The notes under the pieces were generated by a model. The model was not told where the DNA came from, searched no databases, and was given only the letters and a program-made list of their open reading frames with translations. Shown in pieces: positions 26,042-34,233 of a stretch of 40,750 nucleotides of DNA. The stretch is from an uncultured Lachnospiraceae bacterium. Lineage in GTDB: Bacteria; Bacillota; Clostridia; Lachnospirales; Lachnospiraceae. The DNA lies in the NCBI GenBank assembly GCA_947570615.1, contig CANOVJ010000034.1, positions 1 to 40,750 of the forward strand, written 5' to 3'. The translations under genes were made by a program, and so were the position numbers. Each line of letters starts with the position of its first letter. Within the stretch, counting starts at the first letter, position 1.

Positions 26042-27352
26042 ATGCCCAACGTAACGCCCTTTTACTGTGTCAGACCCACCCCCGCCCTGGCGGCCCGGGT
26101 GGCCGCCCTGCCCTACGATGTGTACAACCGCCGGGAGGCCCTGGAGGAAATAAAAAGAGAGCCCCTCTCCTTCCTGCGCATCGACCGGGCCGAAACCGGG
26201 TTCCCCGGGGAGGTGGATACGTATGACCCGAGAGTCTATCTGCGGGCCAGAAAGCTGCTCGACGACATGATCGCCGACGGCACATTTATAATAGAAGAAA
26301 CACCCTGCTTTTATATCTACGAGCTCACCATGAACGGCCGCTCCCAGTCGGGGATCGTGGCCTGCTCCTCCATAGACGATTACCAGAACCAGCTCATCAG
26401 AAAACACGAAAATACCAGACAGGACAAGGAGCTTGACCGGATCCGCCACGTGGATGTAACCAACGCCCACACCGGCCCCATTTTTCTGGTGTACCGCTCC
26501 CGGGAAGAGCTGAACCTGCTGGTGGCCGAAGCCAAAATGCAGACGCCCCTGTATGATTTCACCTCCCCGGACGGCATCATTCACCGGGTATGGCGGATTG
26601 GGGAAAAGGAAACGCTTGACCGAATCGAAAGATGCTTTGCCGAAATCCCCTGCACTTACATAGCCGACGGTCACCACCGCTGCGCCTCCGCCGTCAAAAC
26701 CGGCCTGAAACGGCGGGCGGAAAATCCGGCTCACACCGGGCAGGAGGAATATAACCGTTTTCTCAGCGTGCTTTTTCCGGACGATCAGCTTTTTATCATG
26801 CCCTATAACCGGGTGGTCGCAGACTTAAACGGCCTTACCCCCGAGGGCTTCCTGGAAGCGGTTGGAGAGGCCGGATTTTCTGTGGAATGTAAAGGAAAAG
26901 AGCAGGTCTCCCCCACCCAAAAGGGAACCTTCGGGATGTATCTTGAGGGAAGCTGGTATCTGCTCGCCGCCCGGGCGCACCTGCGCTGCGATCATCCGGT
27001 AAAAGGACTGGACGTCTCCATTTTGCAGGAGAATCTTCTGGCTCCGGTGCTGGGCATCCGGGATCCCCGGACAGACCGGCGCATCGACTTTGTGGGCGGG
27101 ATCCGGGGACTGGATGAGCTGGAGAGGCGCGTGGACGCAGAACAGATGGAAACCAGAGCTCCAACAGGCAACAGCACTGGCGTTGCCAAAGCCACCGGAG
27201 TGGCTAAAGCTACCAGAGTAGCTTTTTCCATGTACGCCACCTCCATCCCGGAGCTTCTGGCGGTAGCCGACGCGGGGCTTCTCATGCCGCCCAAGTCCAC
27301 CTGGTTTGAACCCAAGCTGCGCAGCGGACTGTTTATTCACCGGCTGTCCTGA
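26042..27352 (+). CDS. DUF1015 family protein with an in-frame repeat insertion
   Basis: A 436-residue soluble protein of the DUF1015 (COG4198) family, in which a DGHHR motif (209-213) and the end PPKSTWFEPKLRSGLF are conserved. The biochemical function is unknown; in many Clostridia it is encoded with serine biosynthesis genes, none of which are here. AAGGAG precedes ATG at 26042. Residues about 371-393 hold a GVAKAT-type tandem repeat where relatives, as I recall them, run directly into AVAFSMYPTS. The DNA of this insertion folds into three consecutive hairpins. Confidence 0.85.
   Translation: MPNVTPFYCVRPTPALAARVAALPYDVYNRREALEEIKREPLSFLRIDRAETGFPGEVDTYDPRVYLRARKLLDDMIADGTFIIEETPCFYIYELTMNGRSQSGIVACSSIDDYQNQLIRKHENTRQDKELDRIRHVDVTNAHTGPIFLVYRSREELNLLVAEAKMQTPLYDFTSPDGIIHRVWRIGEKETLDRIERCFAEIPCTYIADGHHRCASAVKTGLKRRAENPAHTGQEEYNRFLSVLFPDDQLFIMPYNRVVADLNGLTPEGFLEAVGEAGFSVECKGKEQVSPTQKGTFGMYLEGSWYLLAARAHLRCDHPVKGLDVSILQENLLAPVLGIRDPRTDRRIDFVGGIRGLDELERRVDAEQMETRAPTGNSTGVAKATGVAKATRVAFSMYATSIPELLAVADAGLLMPPKSTWFEPKLRSGLFIHRLS
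27167..27225 (+). repeat. Three consecutive hairpins forming an in-frame coding insertion
   Basis: Stems are GGCAAC/GTTGCC (27167-27172, 27182-27187), AGCCAC/GTGGCT (27190-27195, 27200-27205) and AAAGCTAC/GTAGCTTT (27206-27213, 27218-27225). The same bases read as an 18-base tandem repeat encoding VAKATG. It lies inside the DUF1015 gene without breaking the frame. Confidence 0.75.
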
Positions 27353-27381
27353 GATAAGGCCCGGCAAACCCTCTTCCTCCG

Positions 27382-28182
27382 CTATGCCTTAAACAGAGTG
27401 CCGATCTCTTTCCCCTCCAGGATCCGGCTGATGTTGACCACATCGTCGCCGTTGGCGATGACCATATCCACCCCCGCCTCTCCTGCGATCTGCGCCGCCG
27501 CTATCTTGGTGGTCATCCCCCCGGTGCCAAAGGATGTGTCCGCGCCTTTGGCGCAGGCGCAGAGCCGCTCGTCTATCTTTTCGACGCAGCTTATGAACTC
27601 GGCCTTCTCGTTATTTCTGGGATCGTCCGTATAAAGACCGTCGATATCCGAGAGCAGAATCAGCAGATCAGCCCCCACCATCTGGGCGACGGTAGCGGAA
27701 AGCGTGTCGTTGTCGCCGAAATTTTCGTCCTGAATCTGGTCGGTGGAAACCGTGTCATTTTCATTCACAATGGGAATCACCCCCAGGCGCAGCAGCTCTC
27801 TGAAGGTATTCTCCGCATTTTCTCTGCTGATCTCATTGACAATGGTCCGCCTGGTAATCAGAATCTGGGCGATGGTCTGGTTGTATTCCGCAAACAGCTT
27901 CTGATAGATCATCATAAGCCTCGCCTGCCCCACCGCCGCACAGGCCTGCTTCTGCGCAAGGCCCGCGGGCCTTCCCTGAATCCCCAGCGCCTTCCTGCCC
28001 GCGCCGATCGCCCCGGAGGAGACGATGACGATCTCCTTATTCTGATTTCTGATATCCGTCAGCACCCTCGCCAGCTTTTCCATTTTGATCAGGTTCAGAT
28101 GCCCTGTATCCACGTGGGTGATGGTGGTGGTGCCGATTTTCACCACGATTCTGTTTTTATCCTTCAAAAATTCTCTGTTCAT
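27382..28182 (-). CDS. proB: Glutamate 5-kinase
   Basis: First step of proline synthesis: phosphorylates glutamate to gamma-glutamyl phosphate. The 266-residue protein has the amino-acid kinase fold only (VVKIGTTTIT, VSSGAIGAGRKAL, VNENDTVS, FGDNDTLSA, FGTGGMTTKI) and lacks the C-terminal PUA domain, a common short form. proA is not adjacent. It is convergent with the DUF1015 gene, 29 bases apart. Confidence 0.95.
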   Translation of the reverse strand: MNREFLKDKNRIVVKIGTTTITHVDTGHLNLIKMEKLARVLTDIRNQNKEIVIVSSGAIGAGRKALGIQGRPAGLAQKQACAAVGQARLMMIYQKLFAEYNQTIAQILITRRTIVNEISRENAENTFRELLRLGVIPIVNENDTVSTDQIQDENFGDNDTLSATVAQMVGADLLILLSDIDGLYTDDPRNNEKAEFISCVEKIDERLCACAKGADTSFGTGGMTTKIAAAQIAGEAGVDMVIANGDDVVNISRILEGKEIGTLFKA

Positions 28183-28261
28183 TTAAACCTCCATGCCGCC
28201 AGCAGCCAGCTTTCAAATCATATTGATCCTTACGACCTGCGCGCGCATCAGCGCACCTCAT

Positions 28262-28276
28262 ATTGTAACACAAACC
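28262..28276 (-). promoter_or_regulatory. Probable extended -10 promoter for proB
   Basis: Minus-strand TGTTACAAT: a -10 TACAAT (28262-28267) with the TGn extension; no good -35 is present. It lies about 80 bases before the proB start. Confidence 0.45.
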
Positions 28277-28321
28277 CCTTGCTTTTTTAACCATAATTCT
28301 CTATCATAGACCATATTGATA

Positions 28322-28391
28322 ACGGCCCGGTATTTTCAGGAGTAAACGCCGCTCTGGCGTTTGTGAGCCTCCCTGAAAGGGAACCGGCCGT
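28322..28391 (+). promoter_or_regulatory. 70-base stem-loop upstream of the methyltransferase gene
   Basis: Nested arms pair across the element: ACGGC(C)CGGT with ACCGGCCGT at the base, TTTTCAGG with CCTGAAAG in the middle, and AAACGCC/GGCGTTT at the tip around a 5-base loop. It ends 26 bases before the ATG and has no T-run, so it is a leader structure or a palindromic repeat rather than a terminator. Confidence 0.6.
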
Positions 28392-28417
28392 CGCAATCCG
28401 GAAAGGACGATAATCTT

Positions 28418-29284
28418 ATGTGGACAGCCGATCACTGGAAAGACTACGAGGTGCTCGACACCTCCTGCGGGGAAAAGTTAGAGCGCTGGGGCAGATACAT
28501 CCTGCTGCGCCCTGATCCCCAGGTCATATGGAACACCCCCAAAACAGCCCGGGAATGGCAGAAATTAAATGGACACTACCACCGCAGCTCCAAAGGCGGC
28601 GGCGAATGGGAGTTTTTTGACCTGCCGCAGGAGTGGAGCATTCACTACGGCGCTCTCACCTTCCGCTTAAAGCCCTTCAGCTTCAAGCACACCGGGCTTT
28701 TTCCGGAGCAGGCGGTAAACTGGGACTGGTTTTCCCAAATCATAAAAGGGGCAGGGCGCCCTGTCAGAGTCCTGAATCTGTTCGCCTACACCGGAGGGGC
28801 CACCCTGGCCGCCGCCAGCGCAGGGGCTAACGTCACTCACGTGGACGCCTCCAGGGGCATGGTCTCCTGGGCGAAGGAAAACGCCGCGGCCTCCGGCCTT
28901 GCCGACGCGCCCATCCGCTGGCTGGTGGACGACTGCGTAAAATTTGTGGAGCGTGAGCTGCGCAGGGGCAACGTCTACGACGGGATCATCATGGATCCTC
29001 CCTCCTACGGAAGAGGCCCCAAAGGAGAAATCTGGAAGATTGAGGAGAGCGTTTACCCCTTTCTCGAGCTGACCACCCGGCTTCTTTCCAGGGACGCCCT
29101 CTTTTTCCTGATCAACTCCTACACCACCGGCTTACAGCCCGCAGTGCTCACCTATATGCTCAACACCACTGTGGCGAAGAGGATGGGCGGAAGGGCCATT
29201 TCCTCGGAGATCGGACTGCCGGTTTCGGAAAGCAGGCTGATTCTGCCCTGCGGGGCCTCGGGCCGCTGGAGCCGGGAGGCGTAG
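28418..29284 (+). CDS. Class I SAM-dependent methyltransferase (RlmI/RlmK-like C-terminal type)
   Basis: A 288-residue Rossmann-fold methyltransferase. The SAM loop is VLNLFAYTGGATL (118-130) with acidic Asp143 (THVDAS), and motif IV is DPPSYGRG (193-200). The D-P-P-S/F form is typical of rRNA cytosine- or guanine-modifying enzymes of the COG1092 group; unlike RlmI no PUA domain precedes it. Substrate unknown. AAAGGA precedes ATG at 28418. It converges with the DUF2752 gene. Confidence 0.85.
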   Translation: MWTADHWKDYEVLDTSCGEKLERWGRYILLRPDPQVIWNTPKTAREWQKLNGHYHRSSKGGGEWEFFDLPQEWSIHYGALTFRLKPFSFKHTGLFPEQAVNWDWFSQIIKGAGRPVRVLNLFAYTGGATLAAASAGANVTHVDASRGMVSWAKENAAASGLADAPIRWLVDDCVKFVERELRRGNVYDGIIMDPPSYGRGPKGEIWKIEESVYPFLELTTRLLSRDALFFLINSYTTGLQPAVLTYMLNTTVAKRMGGRAISSEIGLPVSESRLILPCGASGRWSREA

Positions 29285-29325
29285 CGCCGGCCGCCTCCCT
29301 CTGTCCGGGACGTTCCCTGCCGCGG

Positions 29326-29892
29326 TCATCCGCCCCTGCGCCAGAGAGTGATCCCGCGGACCAGACGCTGCATCCACTCCCGGTATCCGGGAATCCATGC
29401 GGCAAACAGATTATCGCTCTGATATACATAGGGAGCCTGTCCCGGGAAATACATAATCATCCGCACGGTGTAAACCGCCAGCATTCCGGTCACCAGAATT
29501 GCCAGCGCGATCTTAAGTCCCCGGATGGCGCTCCCTCTGACATAACGGAAATAACCGCAATACACTGCAAAAGCCAGTACCGGAAAGATGGACGGATTGA
29601 TAAGCGCTGCCCTGCGAACCTGTCCTTTCAGCAGATAGATTGTCGCCCTGGTAAGCCCGCAGCCCGCACAGGGGATCCCCGTGGCCACCAGAAAGGGACA
29701 AAAGGCATCAAAAATCGAGTGGATCATCAGATAGTAAATCAGAAACGCTGCCGCCACAGCCAACGCTCCTCTCAAATCCTTTCCCACTCTGCCCAGAATC
29801 TCCCTTATTTTCTGCCCTCTTTTTTCCGCCGTCATCCTTAACCCCGCTCCGTTTTCCTTCAGATTTTTATATTCTATTCTTTTCCTGCGCAT
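29326..29892 (-). CDS. DUF2752 membrane protein
   Basis: A protein of up to 188 residues with the DUF2752 signature [12 protein letters not shown] (72-83, two Cys) and FDAFCPF before it. Hydrophobic segments are around 44-60, 100-113 and 126-147. Function unknown. Two starts are possible: ATG at 29892 with a distant GGATGG site, or Met20 at 29835 behind GGAGCGGGG; the latter gives 169 residues and removes a charged N-terminal tail. Confidence 0.75.
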   Translation of the reverse strand: MRRKRIEYKNLKENGAGLRMTAEKRGQKIREILGRVGKDLRGALAVAAAFLIYYLMIHSIFDAFCPFLVATGIPCAGCGLTRATIYLLKGQVRRAALINPSIFPVLAFAVYCGYFRYVRGSAIRGLKIALAILVTGMLAVYTVRMIMYFPGQAPYVYQSDNLFAAWIPGYREWMQRLVRGITLWRRGG

Positions 29893-29972
29893 TTTTCAAC
29901 ATCCATCCTCAATTTGCTCAAAACGGGGGCGCACAGGCCCGGCGTCCTCCTGCCCTGTCCGTAAAAAGTCCC

Positions 29973-30000
29973 TTGCTTATCCTGCCCATTTCTGTATAAT
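29973..30000 (+). promoter_or_regulatory. Sigma-A promoter for trpS
   Basis: Plus-strand -35 TTGCTT (29973-29978), 16-base spacer, -10 TATAAT (29995-30000). The resulting leader is only about 25 nt, too short for a T-box riboswitch. Confidence 0.75.
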
Positions 30001-30031
30001 AGAAAACAGAAAATCAAAAAGGAGCGAAACC

Positions 30032-31117
30032 ATGTCAAAAATCATTTTAACCGGCGACAGGCCCACCGGCCCCCTTCATGTAGGCCATTATGTTGGTTCC
30101 CTCAGGGGCCGGGTGGAACTGCAGGATTCCGGTGTATACGATAAAATTTTCATTATGATCGCCGACGCCCAGGCCCTCACGGACAATGCGGAGCATCCCG
30201 AAAAGGTCCGCCAGAACATCATCGAGGTGGCTTTGGACTATCTGTCCATCGGGCTCGACCCGGCCAGAACCACCCTCCTGATCCAGTCACAGATTCCCGA
30301 GCTGTGCGAGCTCTCCTTCTACTATATGAATCTGGTGACGGTCTCCAGGCTCCAGCGCAACCCTACCGTCAAATCTGAGATCCAGATGCGCAATTTTGAG
30401 GCCAGCATCCCTGTTGGGTTCTTTACCTATCCCATCAGCCAGGCGGCGGATATCACCGCCTTTGCGGCTACCACTGTGCCGGTGGGGGAGGATCAGCTTC
30501 CCATGATCGAGCAGACCAGGGAGATCGTGCGCAAATTTAACGCCGTCTACGGGGACACTCTCACAGAGCCCGAGCCCATTCTTCCGGGGAATAAGGCCTG
30601 TCTGCGCCTTCCCGGCATCGATGGGAAGGAAAAGATGAGCAAATCCTTAAACAACTGCATTTATCTCTCCGACACGGCGGAGGATGTGCGCAAAAAGGTG
30701 ATGTCCATGTTCACCGATCCAAATCATCTCCAGGTATCCGATCCCGGAAAGGTGGAGGGCAACCCGGTATTCACCTATCTGGACGCTTTCTGCAGGGACG
30801 AAATGTTCGCGGAGTACCTCCCCGAATACGCAAATCTCGGGGAGCTCAAGGCCCACTACACCAGAGGCGGCCTGGGGGACGTGAAGGTGAAGAAGTTCTT
30901 AAACCGCGTGCTGGAGGAGACCCTCTCCCCCATCCGCACAAGGCGCAGCCAGTGGGAGCAGGATATCCCCGCCGTCTATGAGATCCTGAAAAAGGGAAGC
31001 GAGACCGCCAGGGAAACCGCCGCGCACACGCTCGACCAGGTAAAGGCCGCCATGAAGATCAATTATTTTGAGGATCAGGCCCTGATCGCGCAGCAGGCAA
31101 AAAAATTCCGGAAGTAA
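30032..31117 (+). CDS. trpS: Tryptophan--tRNA ligase
   Basis: Class I aminoacyl-tRNA synthetase of 361 residues. HVGH (16-19) is the HIGH box and KMSKS is at 201-205; [17 protein letters not shown] opens the Rossmann fold. AAGGAG precedes ATG at 30032. It is slightly longer than the common 330-residue enzymes, mostly at the C-terminus. No T-box is seen. The downstream DUF5721 gene is in the same direction. Confidence 0.96.
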   Translation: MSKIILTGDRPTGPLHVGHYVGSLRGRVELQDSGVYDKIFIMIADAQALTDNAEHPEKVRQNIIEVALDYLSIGLDPARTTLLIQSQIPELCELSFYYMNLVTVSRLQRNPTVKSEIQMRNFEASIPVGFFTYPISQAADITAFAATTVPVGEDQLPMIEQTREIVRKFNAVYGDTLTEPEPILPGNKACLRLPGIDGKEKMSKSLNNCIYLSDTAEDVRKKVMSMFTDPNHLQVSDPGKVEGNPVFTYLDAFCRDEMFAEYLPEYANLGELKAHYTRGGLGDVKVKKFLNRVLEETLSPIRTRRSQWEQDIPAVYEILKKGSETARETAAHTLDQVKAAMKINYFEDQALIAQQAKKFRK

Positions 31118-31141
31118 ACTTCCAGACTTGTTATTGGTGCA

Positions 31142-31225
31142 ATATCGCGGGCTTTACCCCGAAGGGGTATCAGGCGAAGCCTGGTGGATTCTCAGAGGTA
31201 ATCCGCGATATGCGGGGGAATATAT
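31142..31225 (+). promoter_or_regulatory. Cloverleaf-like leader RNA before the DUF5721 gene
   Basis: A closing stem ATATCGCGG/CCGCGATAT (31142-31150, 31203-31211) encloses hairpins TACCCC/GGGGTA (31155-31160, 31164-31169) and CAGGC/GCCTG (31171-31175, 31179-31183), both with GAA loops, and a weaker third arm. The ribosome binding site GGGGG (31213-31219) can alternatively pair with CCCC at 31157-31160. This is a candidate switch; I do not recognise it as a known riboswitch class. Confidence 0.5.
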
Positions 31226-31732
31226 ATGAAAGCCTTTCGAGTGAAGGACGTAAAAAAATTTATGGGACGGCTCCTGGGAACGGACGCCTTCGACTGCTTT
31301 CTGCTGGCGGAGGCCGCCATCACCACGTATAACACCTTCGTCATCGACGGCCATGTGGTAAAGGAGTTCTTTACCGGAGATGTGAACGACGACGGAATAC
31401 TGCCCCCCTATCCCTTTTCAGAGTGGAAGGACATGCGCGCCCTGTGCTTCGACCTGATCAAAGGCAGGCGCACTCCGGTGAATTTCCGGCTGGTTCTCCA
31501 TTTAAAGCCGGAGTCTGCGGAGCAGATTCTGACAGACGGGCAGGCTCAGGTCACACCCGCCGATATCCGGGCCTTCGTGCTGAACATCAAATATGACGGC
31601 GGCGCTCTCACCTGCACCACCGCCACCGCCTTTTATACCTTTCTTCCCGACAGGAGCCCGGACAGACTCTGGGACGAATATATGGCGCGCTTTCTGACCG
31701 GACGGGGAATCGATTTCGAGGAGGAAGGGTAG
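31226..31732 (+). CDS. DUF5721 family protein
   Basis: A 168-residue soluble protein beginning MKAFRVKDVKKFMGRLLG, with TYNTFVIDGHVVKEFF and FLLAEAAI segments characteristic of DUF5721, a family I know mainly from Lachnospiraceae. Function unknown. The start has a G-rich binding site (GGGGGAA) placed just after the structured leader. The next gene is 60 bases downstream. Confidence 0.75.
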   Translation: MKAFRVKDVKKFMGRLLGTDAFDCFLLAEAAITTYNTFVIDGHVVKEFFTGDVNDDGILPPYPFSEWKDMRALCFDLIKGRRTPVNFRLVLHLKPESAEQILTDGQAQVTPADIRAFVLNIKYDGGALTCTTATAFYTFLPDRSPDRLWDEYMARFLTGRGIDFEEEG

Positions 31733-31792
31733 CGCCTGCCGGACAAAAGACCAGGCCTTAGAGGCTTATAAAAAAAGAAAGTGGGCGGTTGT

Positions 31793-31975
31793 ATGCCAGA
31801 AAAAGAAATGATGCAGAAAAATATCGAAGAATTTTCAAGATTACAGAGCTATATGCTTCTGGCGGAAAAGGATTCGGAGATCTACAGGGCCATGAAGGTA
31901 AGATACGCCGAGCTGAAGGTGATTCTTTCCTCCTCCGGTATTAACCTTACAGAAATCGACAGAATCAAAGAGTAA
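31793..31975 (+). CDS. Conserved 60-residue helical protein
   Basis: Begins MPEKEMMQKNIEEFSRLQSY and continues AEKDSEIYRAMKVRYAELK; predicted to be two or three helices, no membrane segment. The ATG at 31793 is preferred over the in-frame GTG at 31781. It is followed at once by a terminator, so it is the last gene of the trpS-DUF5721 unit. Function unknown. Confidence 0.75.
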   Translation: MPEKEMMQKNIEEFSRLQSYMLLAEKDSEIYRAMKVRYAELKVILSSSGINLTEIDRIKE

Positions 31976-31998
31976 GAGGGCCTCATGGGCCCTCTCTT
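31975..31998 (+). terminator. Terminator after the trpS-DUF5721 unit
   Basis: Eight-bp stem AGAGGGCC/GGCCCTCT (31975-31982, 31988-31995) with a 5-base loop that starts at the stop codon, followed by CTTAT. The T-run is weak, but the position fits and it may serve both strands. Confidence 0.65.
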
Positions 31999-32076
31999 AT
32001 ATACGCACGCCCGCATGCTGCTTTCGCAATTGCGGGCCGCGCACGGGCAGGGGATACCGCCTCCCCTCCTCGATAT

Positions 32077-33042
32077 TTACAGCGAAGCGTCCACCGCCGC
32101 GCCCTTTATGTCCTCCTCGAGGAGCTTCATCTCATCCATCACCTTTTTGAGCTCTCTGTGCACATCCTCCATGGCGCTGTCCGCCTCTGTCATGAGCTGG
32201 GTGGAATCGGAAACCTGCTCAGCGAATTCTTCCTTCTCGTCCTTATCCTCTCTGATCTTCTCCAGCCGTTCCTCCTCTTCCTTTTCCTTCTCGGCCTTTT
32301 CCAGAGCCTGCTCCTTCTTCTCCTCCATCTCCTCGTCGATGTGGTCTTTGGCCTCGTCCACCAGCATTCCCATGATCTCCCTGCCGGCGGCGTCCATGAT
32401 ATCCTCCGCGGTGTTCTGTGCCTTTATCATGGTCTGTGATTTAGCCATGGCGCTCTTAATGGCGGAAGCCGCCCCGCCTGCTGCCTTCATCTGAGCTTTG
32501 GCCTCGTTCGCCTGTTTTTTATAGTAATCCTCACCCTCGTACAGCTCCATGGAACGCTGCTGATACTCCGTAAGGCCCTCCTGGTGGATCTGCTCAAGGC
32601 GCTCCCTCTCCTCGTCGGTGAGCGTCACTCCGCCGAAGGTTCTGGCCGTATGCTCCTTTTCCAGAAGCTCCAGGTCCTGCTCCTGCTGTGAATCGGGCTC
32701 CACGCCGTACGTCTCCCGAAGGGCGGCCCGCTCGTCTTCTGCCCACTTAATCTCGGCATTCGCCTCACCCAGAGCCTTTCTGCTCTGCTCCATTCTGGTT
32801 CTGGCGTCTGCCAGCTCGTCCGTAAGCTTCTGGTCGCTCCCCAGGGCGTCGCCCACGATCTTCATTACCTTTTTTCTGGCGTCCTGCCGCTTCTGGGCGA
32901 CAGGGTCAAAATTTTTGCTCAGATCCCCCGCAAAGACGCTCCTGCGGCCATTTTGGGTTCCCCGGGATTCCTCCTGCAAACCGCCGTTTCTTTCGGCTCT
33001 TGCGTTTTCACCCATAAAAATCGCTTTGTTGTGTACCTTCAT
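32077..33042 (-). CDS. Coiled-coil protein of unknown function (Lachnospiraceae-type family)
   Basis: A 321-residue hydrophilic protein. It starts MKVHNKAIFMGENARAERNG, then SVFAGDLSKNFDP, a GVEPDSQQEQDLELLEKE segment near residues 116-133, and a long Glu/Lys/Asp coiled coil to the end. No signal peptide or membrane segment. ATG at 33042 has AGGAGG upstream; an in-frame ATG at 33204 has no binding site and would include the sigma-28-like promoter in the gene. Function unknown. Confidence 0.75.
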   Translation of the reverse strand: MKVHNKAIFMGENARAERNGGLQEESRGTQNGRRSVFAGDLSKNFDPVAQKRQDARKKVMKIVGDALGSDQKLTDELADARTRMEQSRKALGEANAEIKWAEDERAALRETYGVEPDSQQEQDLELLEKEHTARTFGGVTLTDEERERLEQIHQEGLTEYQQRSMELYEGEDYYKKQANEAKAQMKAAGGAASAIKSAMAKSQTMIKAQNTAEDIMDAAGREIMGMLVDEAKDHIDEEMEEKKEQALEKAEKEKEEEERLEKIREDKDEKEEFAEQVSDSTQLMTEADSAMEDVHRELKKVMDEMKLLEEDIKGAAVDASL

Positions 33043-33169
33043 AGCTCCTTCTACCTCCTGTCTGCGGGATACTCCGTTATCCCTGACGATCTTTCCTGCG
33101 GCGCTTTCTGTGAAAGCCGTCCCGTCCTGCAATCCTTCCATTGCAGCGCAGAAAGATACTCTGTCTGTT

Positions 33170-33197
33170 TTATCGGCATTTTTGCAAAGATCCGTTA
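33170..33197 (-). promoter_or_regulatory. Sigma-28/sigma-D-like promoter before the coiled-coil gene
   Basis: Minus-strand -10 GCCGATAA (33170-33177) matches the flagellar sigma consensus, with TAAC (33194-33197) in place of TAAA 16 bases upstream. No sigma-A promoter is seen for this gene. Confidence 0.4.
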
Positions 33198-33237
33198 GTT
33201 CCATACACAGAATGCAGATTTTGTGTCATAAATTTTC

Positions 33238-33266
33238 TTGACCCTGCCCTCCCCCTGTGTTATACT
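33238..33266 (+). promoter_or_regulatory. Sigma-A promoter of the ABC-2 operon
   Basis: Plus-strand -35 TTGACC (33238-33243), 17-base spacer, -10 TATACT (33261-33266). A leader of about 160 nt follows, GC-rich and possibly folded; its fold was not resolved. Confidence 0.75.
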
Positions 33267-33432
33267 GAAATTCCTTTCGTCTTCTGACTCGGAAGGCCCG
33301 GCGGGCAATATTTTTACGTCCCGCCCCACAACTTCATACTTACCTCGGTACGGTATCCTCCGGCAAAATCCGGGGGTGGCAGACCGGCCTGGCAAGTTAT
33401 ACCCACTATAATACTACCAGGAGGAAGCAAAC

Positions 33433-34221
33433 ATGATCACCTTGGAAAATGTGTGCAAGACCTATAAGGTCTCCAGACGCGACGCCGGATTTTCTTCGGC
33501 ATTCAAAGCCCTGCTGCACAGACGCTGTGAGCTGATTCACGCCCTGGACAACGTGTCCTTCACCATCGCGGACGGTGAAATGGTGGGCTACATAGGCCCC
33601 AACGGCGCAGGCAAAAGTTCTACCATCAAAATCTTAAGCGGGATTCTCACCCCCGAGGAGGGAACCTGTCAGATCAACGGATTAACCCCATGGAAAAACA
33701 GAATTGAACATGTAAAAAACATCGGCGTGGTCTTCGGCCAGCGCACCCAGCTCTGGTGGGACGTGCCGGTAATGGATTCCTTTGAGCTCCTCAAAGAGAT
33801 CTACCGGATCGATCCCGCCGTTTACCGCCGCAATCTGGAGGAGCTGACCGATATGCTCTCCCTGGGGGAGCTTCTTAGAACCCCCACCAGACAGCTCTCC
33901 CTGGGACAGAGAATGCGGTGCGAGATCGCAGCCTCCCTTCTTCACGATCCGAAGATTCTGTTTCTGGACGAGCCCACCATCGGACTGGACGCGGTGTCCA
34001 AGCTGGCGGTGCGGGACTTTATCTTAAAGCTCAACGCGGAAAAGAAAACCACCGTGATTCTCACCACCCACGACATGCAGGATATTGAAGCCCTCACCAG
34101 CCGTATCATCCTGATCGGCAAGGGAAAAATCCTTCTGGACGGCGTCATCGACGATATCCGGGAGGGCTTTGAGAGCACGGAGGAAGGGCTCGCTTCCTTC
34201 TACAGAAGCCACGACATTTAA
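33433..34221 (+). CDS. ABC-2 transporter ATP-binding protein (COG4586 type)
   Basis: A 262-residue ATPase with Walker A GPNGAGKSS (55-63), Q-loop FGQRTQLWWD (101-110), signature LSLGQ (155-159), Walker B ILFLDE (175-180) and switch TTHDMQD (211-217). It is followed by two ABC-2 permeases, the standard COG4586-COG4587-COG3694 arrangement. Substrate unknown; homologues are annotated as multidrug or lipid-type exporters. AGGAGG precedes ATG at 33433. Confidence 0.92.
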   Translation: MITLENVCKTYKVSRRDAGFSSAFKALLHRRCELIHALDNVSFTIADGEMVGYIGPNGAGKSSTIKILSGILTPEEGTCQINGLTPWKNRIEHVKNIGVVFGQRTQLWWDVPVMDSFELLKEIYRIDPAVYRRNLEELTDMLSLGELLRTPTRQLSLGQRMRCEIAASLLHDPKILFLDEPTIGLDAVSKLAVRDFILKLNAEKKTTVILTTHDMQDIEALTSRIILIGKGKILLDGVIDDIREGFESTEEGLASFYRSHDI

Positions 34222-34233
34222 AGGAGGACGCCC

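Noticed and set aside
29893-30031. T-box riboswitch before trpS
   Set aside because: The promoter leaves only about 25 nt of leader and no T-box motif or antiterminator is visible.
33400-33420. Second promoter with TATAAT close to the ABC ATPase start
   Set aside because: No -35 partner, and the start site would lie about ten bases from the ATG, too close for the AGGAGG site to be included reliably.
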